Shown: positions 1 through 8,898 of the stretch, piece after piece | How positions within the stretch are numbered: position 1 is the stretch's first letter | Layout of the letters: the number at the start of each line of letters is the position of its first letter | NCBI GenBank assembly: GCA_002352105.1 | Contig: DEHV01000045.1 | Coordinates: forward strand, 31,368 to 95,367 | Direction: 5' to 3' | Source: Chitinophagaceae bacterium UBA2791 | GTDB taxonomy: Bacteria > Bacteroidota > Bacteroidia > Chitinophagales > Chitinophagaceae | Length of the DNA stretch: 64,000 bases | The notes under the pieces: model-generated | Told to the model about the DNA's origin: nothing | Database searches by the model: none | What the model saw: only the letters and a program-made list of their open reading frames with translations | Translations under genes and position numbers: made by a program

Positions 1-1092
1 CAGTTTGAAGATACGGGCGCCATCATTGCCGCCAGCACCACCAGCCTTTCGGAGTATCCCGGAAGCGGCAGGAACTGGGATTACCGGTTTTGCTGGCTCC
101 GCGATACATATTATGTGATCACTTCGCTTAACCATATCGGTCATTTCGAGGAGATGGAGCGGTTCTCCCATTACGTTACCGATATCGCATTTTCAGAAGA
201 CATCCGGTATCAGCCATTATACGGCATATCGGGAAAGAAAAAACTGACCGAACGCATTCTCCCCCACCTCGGCGGCTACCTGGATAACCAGCCGGTAAGA
301 GTAGGCAACCAGGCATACGAACATATCCAGAATGATATTTACGGGCAGGTGCTCGTGTCCTTATTGCCCTTGTATACCGACCACCGTTTTATATTTAAAG
401 AACGCAAGGACTCGGCGCTCTGGATCGAATCGGTATTGGCCAAGATCGAGCTGACCATTGATGAAAAAGACGCGGGCATCTGGGAGTTCAGGAATTTTGC
501 CAATATACATTGCTATAGCAACCTGTTCCAGTGGGCCGGATGCTGCGCCGCCGAGAAAATGGCGATCGCTATCGGCAATGAACAGCTGCTGAACAAGGCG
601 CTGCTGCTCAAACGCAAGGCCATTGACCATATTGAGAGCTGTTACGACCCCGTCCGTAAAGCCTATACGCATGCCGCGGGAAGTCCGCATCTCGACGCCA
701 GTTCGCTCCAATTGATCATCATGAGGTATCTCGATCCCTCATCGCAGCGCGCAAAAGACCACCTGGAAGCGCTGGAGAAAGAATTAAAAACGCCAAGAGG
801 CCTGTTCTATCGCTATAAGCACGCCGATGATTTCGGAAAGCCAAAAGCCACTTTCCTCATCTGCGCATTCTGGTATGTAGAGGCGTTGGCCTGCGTCGGG
901 CGCCTTGAAGACGCGGTAAAAGAATTTGAAAATCTTTTACAATATAGCAATCACCTGCTGCTGTTCAGCGAGGACGTAGACGAGAACGACGGAAGCCAAT
1001 GGGGAAATTTCCCGCAGGCCTACAGCCATGTAGGCCTGATGAACGCCGCCTATCGCATTGCCATGAAGCTGGAGAAACCTATTTTTCTTTAG
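1..1092 (+). CDS. Glycoside hydrolase family 15 protein (glucoamylase/trehalase-like), 5' end cut by window
   Basis: The frame is open from base 1, so the gene begins outside the window; about 363 residues of its C-terminal part are present. Seen: the GH15 signature NWDYRFCWLRD at bases 76-108, then VRVGNQA, the WEFR segment that carries the general acid in this family, and near the C-terminus the SEDVD and GNFPQAYSHVGL block that carries the catalytic base. GH15 enzymes of this bacterial type hydrolyse alpha-linked glucosides, including trehalose. The gene is convergent with the trehalose-6-phosphate synthase/phosphatase and overlaps its 3' end by 14 bp. That neighbour favours a trehalose or alpha-glucan role, but substrate is inference. 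Confidence 0.9.
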   Translation, partial: QFEDTGAIIAASTTSLSEYPGSGRNWDYRFCWLRDTYYVITSLNHIGHFEEMERFSHYVTDIAFSEDIRYQPLYGISGKKKLTERILPHLGGYLDNQPVRVGNQAYEHIQNDIYGQVLVSLLPLYTDHRFIFKERKDSALWIESVLAKIELTIDEKDAGIWEFRNFANIHCYSNLFQWAGCCAAEKMAIAIGNEQLLNKALLLKRKAIDHIESCYDPVRKAYTHAAGSPHLDASSLQLIIMRYLDPSSQRAKDHLEALEKELKTPRGLFYRYKHADDFGKPKATFLICAFWYVEALACVGRLEDAVKEFENLLQYSNHLLLFSEDVDENDGSQWGNFPQAYSHVGLMNAAYRIAMKLEKPIFL

Positions 1093-3298
1093 CGGCAAGC
1101 GCCGCCGGTTGATTAAAAACGTTACTGCCCGCCAGGAACTTCAGGAATTTCCGCACTTCGCGATAATCATTGATGGAATACCTGGCCGCAGATACCTGGC
1201 TTCCCACCTTGATAGAGACTGCCGTCGAGGGCAGGGCCTTAAAAATGTCCTCATCCGTATAATCGTCGCCTATCGCCATATTAAAATCATAAGCGCCCTC
1301 CTGTAAAAAGCTTAAGGCCGCCTTTCCCTTATTGATCTCGATATTCTTGATCTCCACCACCTTATTGCCGGGCAAGACCTGCAGCCCCTTGTCTTCCGCA
1401 AGATACCGCAGCGTACTCATGATCTCATTGCTTCTCAGTTCGCCCAGGCTTTCTTCCACCTTCCGGTAATGCCATACGAGCGAGAAGTCCTTTTCCTCAA
1501 TAAAGGCGCCCGGGGTGCGATCGGCAAAAGCCTCTAACACCGGGAAGAATTCTTTTTTCCACTGGGCGTTAAGTCCCGGTAAACTTTGCCATCCCTTATG
1601 CGCAGACTTTGTCCACGCCCCATGTTCCGCCACCATATCTATGTGCAGCGCGCCAAACCATTTTTCCAGGAACTCCGGGTTTCTTCCGCTGACGATCACT
1701 ACGCGGTTGGCCGGGTCTTCGGCGAGCTTTTCCAATATCGTGTACAGTTCTTCGTCCGGCGCCGCCATTTCAATATCGGCGCTGAAACCAACAAGGGTGC
1801 CGTCATAGTCTAAAAAGATCAGCCGGTTCTCCGCATTGGCATACAGCCGCTTGATATTATTGCCCGAGGTTTCGCTGATATGCCTGGCAAACATGGATAC
1901 CTGCATCTGTTTCACCTCCTTCAACCGGGTCATAAACAGTTTCACCCAATGCGACACATTGAACTTCATCACGATCTCCTTCATCAGCTGCATGCGCCTT
2001 TTCTGTTCTGCTAAAGGCATGGCCAGCGCCTCCTCAATGGCAAGCATGATCGCATGGATATTGTTCGGATTGACAATAATGGCATCGGAAAGCTCCTTGG
2101 ATGCGCCCGCCATCTCGCTTAATATCAATACCCCGTCGCCATTTTCCCTGCTGGCAATATATTCTTTACAAACCAGGTTCATTCCATCGCGCATCGGCGT
2201 CACCAGGCATATTTCCGCAGTCGCGTATAACGCCGAGAGCTCCTCCACCGGCAGGGAACGGTAAAAATAAGACACCGGCTGCCAGTTCATTGTCCGATAC
2301 CGGGCATTGATGCCGCCTACGGTCTTATCAATTTCATCAAGCAGTTCCTTGTATTGCTGCACATTATCGCGGGAGGGAACGACAATCATATACAGTACAA
2401 TACTGCCCACATAATCGGGATTCAGCTGCAACAACAGTTCGTATGCCCTTAACCGTTGTAGTATGCCCTTGCTGTAGTCGAGCCGGTCAATGGACAGGAT
2501 GAGCCTGGTATTTTCAAAACTCTTTTTCAGTTCGGCAATATACTCCCTGACCAGGGGTTCTTTTGTCAGCTCGTGGAACTTTTTGCTGTCTATTCCCATA
2601 GGAAAACTATCCACGACAATGTTCCGGTTATTATAACTGATCTCATTAGACGAAGAGATCGCGGAGGTCAGGCCGCGGGCCGCGGAAACAAAATGCCGCG
2701 CGTCGTCAAACGTATGGAATCCGATCAGGTCCGCGCCAAGAAGGCCGTCGAGCAACTCCACCCGCCAGGGGATCATCCGAAACAGCTCGAACGAGGGAAA
2801 TGGAATATGCTGGAAAAAGCCTATGGTCGCGTCGGGAACGGCGGACCGCAGCAAGCCTGGCAGCAACAGCAGCTGGTAATCATGAATCCAGATCGTATCG
2901 CCCGGTTCCATATTCTGCAAAATCACATCCCTGAACTTTTCATTTACCGCGTAGTAATAATCCCAGTACTGCTGATGATAGCGCGCATAGGTAGGCATGT
3001 AGTGAAATACCGGCCATAGGATCTCGTTTGAAAACCCCTCATAGTAATGATTGATCTCCTCCTGGGTAAGAAATACCGCCTTCAGGTTCTGTTCACCGAG
3101 TTCCTGTTGGACTTTTTGCTGAACCGCCTCATCGCCGATCTCCATGCCAGGCCAGCCAATCCATATATTATTGGTCTCACGGTAGATAGAACCTAGTCCG
3201 GTTGCCAGCCCGCCCTCGCTGGGCGTAAAGGATATCTCTCCTTCATTGTCGGTCAATTTAACAGGCAGCCTGTTAGATACTATTATCGTTTTACTCAT
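1079..3298 (-). CDS. Bifunctional trehalose-6-phosphate synthase/phosphatase (OtsA-OtsB fusion)
   Basis: A 739-residue protein with two enzymes in tandem. The N-terminal GT20 domain (about 1-470; SNRLPV at the start, GIDSKKF, and the SRDNVQQY nucleotide-sugar region) makes trehalose-6-phosphate from UDP-glucose and glucose-6-phosphate. The C-terminal HAD phosphatase has the DxDGT nucleophile motif at about 497-501 (DYDGT), VSGRNPE, and the GDDYTDED metal motif near 677-684. The product is trehalose, a cytosolic osmo- and desiccation protectant. The domain order and length match the fused enzyme common in Bacteroidota. It lies convergent to the GH15 hydrolase, which may degrade the same sugar. 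Confidence 0.95.
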   Translation of the reverse strand: MSKTIIVSNRLPVKLTDNEGEISFTPSEGGLATGLGSIYRETNNIWIGWPGMEIGDEAVQQKVQQELGEQNLKAVFLTQEEINHYYEGFSNEILWPVFHYMPTYARYHQQYWDYYYAVNEKFRDVILQNMEPGDTIWIHDYQLLLLPGLLRSAVPDATIGFFQHIPFPSFELFRMIPWRVELLDGLLGADLIGFHTFDDARHFVSAARGLTSAISSSNEISYNNRNIVVDSFPMGIDSKKFHELTKEPLVREYIAELKKSFENTRLILSIDRLDYSKGILQRLRAYELLLQLNPDYVGSIVLYMIVVPSRDNVQQYKELLDEIDKTVGGINARYRTMNWQPVSYFYRSLPVEELSALYATAEICLVTPMRDGMNLVCKEYIASRENGDGVLILSEMAGASKELSDAIIVNPNNIHAIMLAIEEALAMPLAEQKRRMQLMKEIVMKFNVSHWVKLFMTRLKEVKQMQVSMFARHISETSGNNIKRLYANAENRLIFLDYDGTLVGFSADIEMAAPDEELYTILEKLAEDPANRVVIVSGRNPEFLEKWFGALHIDMVAEHGAWTKSAHKGWQSLPGLNAQWKKEFFPVLEAFADRTPGAFIEEKDFSLVWHYRKVEESLGELRSNEIMSTLRYLAEDKGLQVLPGNKVVEIKNIEINKGKAALSFLQEGAYDFNMAIGDDYTDEDIFKALPSTAVSIKVGSQVSAARYSINDYREVRKFLKFLAGSNVFNQPAALAAKEK

Positions 3299-3628
3299 AG
3301 TCAGCTATTAATTTAGAATACCGGCCCCGTATTCATTCAATACCATATGCAGAATTAGGCCTGTTCCCGATCTATCAGAAAGAATCGTGCAAGATTACTC
3401 TATTTGATAGACAAAGATTCAAAACTTATACAAAATAATATCGCCTAAAGTTTTTCACCGCGTCAATAAATACAAAATATTTTATAAAACTGTGGAAAAT
3501 TATCCTCATAATGACGGGAAAACCCAATAACGCTGATTATATGGAACAAAATTTAATAAAAATTTAATGGCAGGTAATTTTAATCAAACACAGGGTCATC
3601 CTCCTTTTTTCACCTTTAACATACGAAC
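3299..3628. other. Divergent AT-rich intergenic region
   Basis: This 330-bp stretch separates the divergent trehalose gene and the small lmo0937-like gene. It is AT-rich, especially 3400-3600, with no open frame that looks coding. It must hold the promoters of both genes; I could not find a clean TTG/TAnnTTTG pair for either. Confidence 0.5.
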
Positions 3629-3781
3629 ATGAGTAATCTCTTATATGTAATCGCAGTTATATTGGTTATCGCATGGGCAATCGGGTATTTGGGCTATAGC
3701 GCGGGAGGGTTAATCCATATCCTGCTGGTGATCGCGGTAATAGCCGTTATTCTCCGCCTGATCCGCGGCGGCAGCGTATAG
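3629..3781 (+). CDS. Small membrane protein, lmo0937 / DUF5670 family
   Basis: A 50-residue protein beginning MSNLLYVIAVILVIAWAIG and ending in a short basic tail. Two hydrophobic segments (about 3-19 and 27-43) are separated by a Gly-rich turn (GYLGYSAGG). Length, the double hairpin topology and the closing RLIRGG pattern match the lmo0937-family membrane proteins, which are often stress-induced; their biochemical role is unknown. A strong terminator follows 20 bp after the stop, so it is probably a single-gene transcript. Confidence 0.75.
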   Translation: MSNLLYVIAVILVIAWAIGYLGYSAGGLIHILLVIAVIAVILRLIRGGSV

Positions 3782-3800
3782 GCTTCAGGCGTCTGTTCCT

Positions 3801-3830
3801 AACCTGGCAAATAATGCCGGGTTTATTTTA
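3801..3830 (+). terminator. Intrinsic terminator of the lmo0937-like gene
   Basis: A 9-bp stem (AACCTGGCA / TGCCGGGTT, one G:U pair) closes a 5-nt AATAA loop and is followed by a T-rich tail (TATTTTAT). It lies 19 bp after the stop codon of the small membrane gene. Confidence 0.75.
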
Positions 3831-3891
3831 TATACGCTGAACCGATTCGCTAACCCGTAGCCGCTTACCGCCCGGCTGCAATTCGATTGAT

Positions 3892-5004
3892 ATGACCTCT
3901 ACTTCCTTTCAGAAGACGCCGTTCTACTTCAAGTTCGCGATGATATTGCTGATGCTGGGGCTGATCTGCCTCCTGCTCTATTACGGACAGGATATCATCA
4001 TCCCTTTTGCCTTATCTATCCTGCTGGCGATCGTGCTGACGCCTGTGAATAATTTTCTCGAAAAGAAAAAGATCCCCAGGGTATGGGCAATCTCCATCTC
4101 GCTGACCTTTTCATTGCTCATTATCGTTGGCATCCTTTATTTTATTTCGACGCAGATCATGAGTTTTTCGGAAGATCTTCCCGTTATCAGGGAGCGGCTT
4201 ACCGAACTATTCAATAAGGCTCAGCAATGGATAGCCGAAAACCTTAACCTTTCGCGAAGAGACCAGGCAAAATATATTGACACGGCAAAGGACTCCGGAA
4301 CCTCGGCGCTGGGGTCCACCGTTATTTCCGTTACCAACGCCATATTCGTGCTGGTCTTATTGCCTATTTATGCTTTCCTGGTATTGTATTATCGGGATAT
4401 GCTCAAACAATTCCTGGTAGACGTTTTCCAACCGAATCATCATGAAAACGTCAAAGAAGTCATTAAGGAATCAAGAATTGTAGTGCAAAGCTATATGGTC
4501 GGATTGCTGATAGAAATGGTCATTGTAGCCGTGATCAACTATATAGGGTTTTTGATCATTGGCATTAAATACGCCGTATTCCTCGCTGTTTTCGCGGCGA
4601 TCCTGAACCTGCTTCCCTATGTGGGCATGCTGATTGCCACGGTGTTCTGCATGCTCGTAACGCTGGCCACTTCTTCCAACCCGGCGGACACGCTGTGGAC
4701 GTTCGCAGTACTGAGTATCGTGCAGTTCATCGACAACAATATCATTATGCCCAAGGTGGTCGGATCGAAGGTAAAGATCAACGCGCTGATCACGATACTG
4801 GGCGTGCTGATCGGCGGAGCGCTATGCGGCATATCGGGCATGTTCCTTTCCATACCGGGAATTGCCATCCTAAAAGTTATCTTTGACCGGATCGACGAAT
4901 TGAAACCCTGGGGCATGTTGCTCGGCGACGATATCACATCGAACAAGCCGTCAAAAATTTTTGAAAAGGCAAACATCCTCAGGAAAAAAAAGGCAAGCGC
5001 ATAA
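3892..5004 (+). CDS. AI-2E family transporter (UPF0118 permease)
   Basis: A 370-residue inner-membrane protein. Hydrophobic segments lie at about 12-50 and 65-85, followed by a soluble amphipathic stretch (about 90-140), then several more membrane helices up to about 330. The block PYVGMLIATVF and the segment IMPKVVGSKVKINALITILGVLIGG are typical of the AI-2E exporter (YdiK/PerM/TqsA) family. Members export varied small molecules or act as sodium/proton antiporters, so the substrate is unknown. The C-terminus is a basic cytosolic tail. Confidence 0.88.
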   Translation: MTSTSFQKTPFYFKFAMILLMLGLICLLLYYGQDIIIPFALSILLAIVLTPVNNFLEKKKIPRVWAISISLTFSLLIIVGILYFISTQIMSFSEDLPVIRERLTELFNKAQQWIAENLNLSRRDQAKYIDTAKDSGTSALGSTVISVTNAIFVLVLLPIYAFLVLYYRDMLKQFLVDVFQPNHHENVKEVIKESRIVVQSYMVGLLIEMVIVAVINYIGFLIIGIKYAVFLAVFAAILNLLPYVGMLIATVFCMLVTLATSSNPADTLWTFAVLSIVQFIDNNIIMPKVVGSKVKINALITILGVLIGGALCGISGMFLSIPGIAILKVIFDRIDELKPWGMLLGDDITSNKPSKIFEKANILRKKKASA

Positions 5005-5071
5005 AATTGGCAAAGTTTTATGTATTTATGAAGCATTACTTTATTTACTTTACGCACAAAATATCGTTGTT

Positions 5072-5338
5072 ATGGCATCATCAAAAGTAATAGTTGGCGC
5101 TTTGGCGGGCATTGCCGCCGGGATAGCATTGGGTCTTTTATTCGCTCCTGACAAAGGATCGGAAACCCGTAAGAAAATTAAAAAAGGCTATGGCGATCTG
5201 AGCAATTCCCTTAAAGAAAAGTACTCTGATCTGGTGGACGCCGTCAAAGAAGAATTCGATCTGACAAAAGATAAAGCCTCGGATCTCGCCAATAAGGCGA
5301 AAAACAAGGCGGCTTCCGTGAAAAGCGATCTGAGCTGA
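5072..5338 (+). CDS. YtxH domain-containing protein
   Basis: An 88-residue protein starting MASSKVIVGALAGIAAGIALG. A single Gly/Ala-rich membrane segment (about 5-25) is followed by the family signature LLFAPDKGSETRKKI and a charged amphipathic helix of repeated K/D/A turns. I chose the ATG at 5072 because the longer frame to 4961 runs into the transporter gene and adds sequence unlike the family. YtxH proteins are general-stress proteins of unknown mechanism. The transcript ends at the terminator at 5398. Confidence 0.87.
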   Translation: MASSKVIVGALAGIAAGIALGLLFAPDKGSETRKKIKKGYGDLSNSLKEKYSDLVDAVKEEFDLTKDKASDLANKAKNKAASVKSDLS

Positions 5339-5397
5339 TCGTTGCGCGCCTCACTGATCATTCTGTTTCGACAGAAGAAGGCTGGCACAGTTTATTC

Positions 5398-5420
5398 GCC
5401 CCAGCAATGGGGCTTTTTGT
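5398..5420 (+). terminator. Intrinsic terminator after the YtxH gene
   Basis: A perfect 5-bp GC stem (GCCCC / GGGGC) with a 6-nt loop is followed directly by TTTTTGTT. It lies 60 bp after the YtxH stop and separates that gene from rlmH. Confidence 0.8.
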
Positions 5421-5478
5421 TACCCCGCGAACCTGGTTTAACGGCGCGGCAAGGCATCCCGCCGCGTTAGCATAATAT

Positions 5479-5952
5479 ATGAAGATCCAGTTCTGGTCAG
5501 TTGGAAAGGATATGGACGGCTATGCCGCTGCTGGCGTCAGGGATTTCAGCAAGCGGGCGGCTAACTATTACCCTGTTTCCTGGAATATTATTCCTCCTCC
5601 CAAACATGCCGGGCAAATGGAGGCAAGCGAGCTCAAAAAAAAGGAAGCCGCCATTATCCTGAAATTACTCCATGCCGATGATTTCCTTGTTGCATTGGAT
5701 GAAAAGGGAAAATCAATGGACTCAAAAAAGCTGGCCGCTTTTATCCAGGCAAGGGCCAACGAAAGCGTCAGGCAGTTGATCTTTCTGATAGGGGGCGCTT
5801 ACGGTATCGATCAACCGGTATTGCAGCGCGCCAACTTTGTATGGTCATTATCCGAACTCACTTTTCCCCATCAGTTGGTCAGGTTGATATTGTCCGAACA
5901 GGTATACCGGGCATGCACTATTTTAAGAAACGAAAAATATCATCATTCCTGA
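5479..5952 (+). CDS. rlmH: 23S rRNA (pseudouridine1915-N3)-methyltransferase
   Basis: 157 residues, the normal RlmH length. The SPOUT fold signatures are present: ALDEKGK (about 72-78), FLIGGAYGID (about 102-111) that forms the SAM-binding knot, and LTFPHQLVRLILSEQVYRA near the end; the last residues KYHH match the family's conserved C-terminus that supplies active-site contacts. The enzyme methylates pseudouridine 1915 of helix 69 in 23S rRNA on assembled 70S ribosomes. It probably shares a transcript with the rhomboid gene 32 bp downstream. Confidence 0.96.
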   Translation: MKIQFWSVGKDMDGYAAAGVRDFSKRAANYYPVSWNIIPPPKHAGQMEASELKKKEAAIILKLLHADDFLVALDEKGKSMDSKKLAAFIQARANESVRQLIFLIGGAYGIDQPVLQRANFVWSLSELTFPHQLVRLILSEQVYRACTILRNEKYHHS

Positions 5953-5984
5953 CGGTATTCCCGCTATCTTTATAAAAACAATTA

Positions 5985-6626
5985 ATGCTTTCTATAACGC
6001 TCATCATTGTAATCCTCACTGCCGTCATCTCTTTTACCGCTTTCAGGAATGAAAAGGTATTGAATGATATGATCTTTTACCCGCCGGCAATCACGCATAA
6101 CAAGCAGTATTACCGGTTTTTTACCTGCGGTTTCATACACGCCGATATTGCCCATCTTGCTTTTAATATGATCTCGCTGTACCTGTTCGGCGAGTTTGTC
6201 GAACAACGTTTTATAGATATATTCGGGAATACCGGAAAACTGCTTTATATCGCGCTCTATCTTTCGGCGCTCGCCGTATCCCTGTTCCCGACCTACCTGA
6301 AGAACCGGAACAACGCGTATTACCGGAGCCTGGGCGCTTCCGGCGCCGTCTCTGCCGTGGTATTTGCGGGACTGATGATCGCGCCCTATATTAAAGTAGG
6401 ATTTTTCTTCATCCCCCCGATCATTCCCGGATTTGTATTCGGCCCCCTGTACCTGCTTATCTCGGCCTACCTCGACAAAAAAGGAGGCGGCAACATCAAC
6501 CACTCCGCGCATCTCTGGGGAGCATTGTATGGCGTTGCCTTCCTGATCATTGCAGGAAAGCTATCCGGCGAGTACGATGCCATAGATGGGTTTGTCCGCG
6601 GAATATCCTACTATTTCAACAGTTAG
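5985..6626 (+). CDS. Rhomboid-family intramembrane serine protease
   Basis: 213 residues with six hydrophobic segments. The catalytic dyad is visible: Ser119 in GASG (117-120) and His176 in HSAHLWGAL. The HADIAHLAFN segment (His52, His57, Asn61) is the conserved oxyanion-hole helix of rhomboids. It cleaves membrane-spanning substrates inside the bilayer; the substrate is not predictable. A near-consensus TATCTTTA element lies just upstream (5965-5972), so it may also have its own promoter. Confidence 0.93.
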   Translation: MLSITLIIVILTAVISFTAFRNEKVLNDMIFYPPAITHNKQYYRFFTCGFIHADIAHLAFNMISLYLFGEFVEQRFIDIFGNTGKLLYIALYLSALAVSLFPTYLKNRNNAYYRSLGASGAVSAVVFAGLMIAPYIKVGFFFIPPIIPGFVFGPLYLLISAYLDKKGGGNINHSAHLWGALYGVAFLIIAGKLSGEYDAIDGFVRGISYYFNS

Positions 6627-6866
6627 TTCAACGTAGAGCAATCTGCCCCCACGAGCGCATTCATCAACTATCCTGCTATTCAGCAGTTAACTCTTTTAAT
6701 TCCAGGTGGACTACAATCCGCTGCTGACTCAAAGATTAACGTCAACGCTGATTGCCTGTAGAACCTTGGAGTGGCGCCCGATAAGACTAAAAATGATCGC
6801 GAGGATCGAATTTGGAGATTGATCATATACGCAGCTTGCCCGTCGATACCTTTGCCTATCTAGCCT

Positions 6867-8219
6867 CTATGCTTTCTTTTTAACGGCGATCCGCAGCAGT
6901 TTTTTTGTATGCGCAGTCGCTTTGAACCGGTCGTCTATGCGCAATCCTACAACCCAGGCGATCTTCTTCCCCGATTCCAACACCCATACCCTTTCTTTCT
7001 CCGTGGGCGATAATTTCCGGTCGATCAGGAAACGGGCGACCTTTTTCTTTTTTCGCATGCCGAGCGGATAAAAATAATCGCCTTGTTTCCATTTCCTCAG
7101 CATTAAGGGATAGGCGATCTTTTTCCGGTCGAGGCTGGCGATCCCGGGATCGTCAATGATCCTGGCGCCCGGGGCGGGGATCTCTTCTATCGTTAATGAC
7201 CAGTCGCCAAATTCAACTCCCGGTTCGCCCGCTTCGATCAATACATGCTGCGGCTCCTCCGATTGAAGCGGAGCAATGATGAGATGCTTGCGGTTCCTGA
7301 TAATGCGATGCGAAGGAGACTGCACATATTTCGCCTGTTCTCCTTCCAGCAAGCGGATAATATCCCCTACCTGCTGGGGCGTAAAACGGAAGGGCTTCAC
7401 GATCTCGTAAACAATGCTGTTCAACGGGGTCGCGTTTTTGAGGGCCAGCACGGGCAAATGGATCTCGGGACCGACTATCCTGACCAGTTTACGGGTATGC
7501 AGCCGGATGGCCTGCTGGTACAACAACTCCGCTTCCCGAAACCGTCGGATATTCTCTCTCAGGTTATGCTCCGCTTCGGGAAAAATCTTATTGGCCAGGG
7601 GGATCAGCGTATGACGAAAATAGTTGCGCGTATACTTCTCCGAAGCGTTGGAACTGTCTTCCACCCAGGAGAGCCCCTGCTGCTTTGCAAAATCCAGCAG
7701 CATGGCCCTGGGAAATGTTAACAAGGGGCGAACGATCCGGTCCTGTTTGGGCAGCATCCCCCGCAGGCCGCTGATACCCGAACCGCGAAAAAAATGCATG
7801 AGCATGGTTTCGACATTGTCATCGGCGTGATGCGCGGTCAGTACCCAGCGAGGCTGATCATTCCCGCCGCCGGATCCCGATAACAGCTCGTCAAACCACT
7901 GGTAACGCAGCTCCCTGGCGGCAACCTGCGTCGAAACCTTGTTTTCGGCAATATAAGCCGCCGTATCCACGCGCTTGACCCATACCGTAATATCATGTTT
8001 CTTCCCCAGTTCCCTTACAAAATTTTCGTCGCGGTCGCTTTCCGCCCCCCTTAGCCCGAAATTTACGTGCGCTATGATAAAGCGATATCCGGCCTGGCGG
8101 CACAGCTCGCACAATACCACGGAATCCATCCCCCCGCTAACGGCCAGCAACAACAGATCGTCGGCAAGAAAAAGATCTTCCTTCCTTACCGCTTCCTTAA
8201 ATTTTTCCAAAAGCCCCAT
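6867..8219 (-). CDS. tilS: tRNA(Ile)-lysidine synthase
   Basis: 450 residues. The N-terminal PP-loop motif SGGMDS is at 28-33, followed by HVNFGLRGAESDRDE and the AHHADDNVETMLM motif, which are typical of TilS. A C-terminal substrate-binding domain (about 370-445) carries the LIDRKL block. The enzyme adds lysine to C34 of tRNA-Ile(CAU), changing its codon from AUG to AUA, so it is normally essential. The TPR gene lies 102 bp upstream on the same strand. Confidence 0.95.
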   Translation of the reverse strand: MGLLEKFKEAVRKEDLFLADDLLLLAVSGGMDSVVLCELCRQAGYRFIIAHVNFGLRGAESDRDENFVRELGKKHDITVWVKRVDTAAYIAENKVSTQVAARELRYQWFDELLSGSGGGNDQPRWVLTAHHADDNVETMLMHFFRGSGISGLRGMLPKQDRIVRPLLTFPRAMLLDFAKQQGLSWVEDSSNASEKYTRNYFRHTLIPLANKIFPEAEHNLRENIRRFREAELLYQQAIRLHTRKLVRIVGPEIHLPVLALKNATPLNSIVYEIVKPFRFTPQQVGDIIRLLEGEQAKYVQSPSHRIIRNRKHLIIAPLQSEEPQHVLIEAGEPGVEFGDWSLTIEEIPAPGARIIDDPGIASLDRKKIAYPLMLRKWKQGDYFYPLGMRKKKKVARFLIDRKLSPTEKERVWVLESGKKIAWVVGLRIDDRFKATAHTKKLLRIAVKKKA

Positions 8220-8321
8220 GAACTGGTATTATATTGTCTGACTGATTAAAACTTTTCTCTGCCGGCCCCATTGGCGTTGATCTTATTTTTGCAAAGCGAA
8301 TACCGGCCTTAAGGATCGCCC

Positions 8322-8633
8322 CTACTCTGCTATCTCTTCATAAGCGGCCCTCAATTCCTGGTAAGCATGCTGATCGCCCGCCGCTTTCGCCTGCTCCATC
8401 CCCTTTTCATACCATTCAATGGCCAGGGAGGGATGGTTCGTCCGCTCCAGTAATTTGCCCAGGTGATAATAGGAACCGATATATCCCGGATCGCGCGTTA
8501 ATATTGCTTCAAAAAGCCTGCGCGCCTCTTCCTCATTGTTCAGCTTTATATACTCAAGGGCCAGCGCATGCTGCAAAAAGCTATCCGAGGGGTTAGCGGC
8601 AAGGAACGATTTTATGCTTTGAATTCTGTCCAT
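8322..8633 (-). CDS. Small tetratricopeptide-repeat protein
   Basis: 103 residues making about two and a half TPR units: SDSFLQHALALEYIKLNNEEEARRL (seen as a first helix pair), a second repeat around residues 47-80 (PGYIGSYYHLGKLLE), and a final helix. There is no signal peptide. It is a protein-interaction module of unknown partner, and sits upstream of tilS on the same strand. Small TPR proteins like this are common in Bacteroidota. Confidence 0.8.
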   Translation of the reverse strand: MDRIQSIKSFLAANPSDSFLQHALALEYIKLNNEEEARRLFEAILTRDPGYIGSYYHLGKLLERTNHPSLAIEWYEKGMEQAKAAGDQHAYQELRAAYEEIAE

Positions 8634-8821
8634 GACTCCATTTCATTAAACAAGACCGGTATGATATTGCTGTTTTATCAATAGATATGAAGGTTGATCG
8701 AAGCTGGTAAATTACTATTATTTTACCCGTCAAATAAAACTAATGAGCCAATTTTGACCTAAGCATGCAATCTGGCCGGGGCGCCGCCTCCCGCAAATTC
8801 AGGTTAATTTCCGTTCTTCTC

Positions 8822-8852
8822 TTGTTTATGTGTGGAAAATTCTTTTGGTTTG
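8822..8852 (+). promoter_or_regulatory. Candidate promoter of etfBA
   Basis: A TTG at 8822-8824 is followed after 20 nt by TTGGTTTG (8845-8852), one mismatch from the Bacteroidota TAnnTTTG element. The expected transcription start would be about 40 bp before the etfB ATG. Confidence 0.4.
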
Positions 8853-8898
8853 CAAGATCAGATAGTTGCATAAACAACCTTAATCAAAAGCATTCGCT

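Noticed and set aside
6627..6866. A 60-codon open stretch on the minus strand in the rhomboid-tilS gap
   Set aside because: No start, no similarity to a known protein, and random-looking composition; I see nothing convincing in this gap.
8284..8291. Perfect TATTTTTG on the plus strand
   Set aside because: There is no plus-strand gene after it and no TTG at the right spacing.
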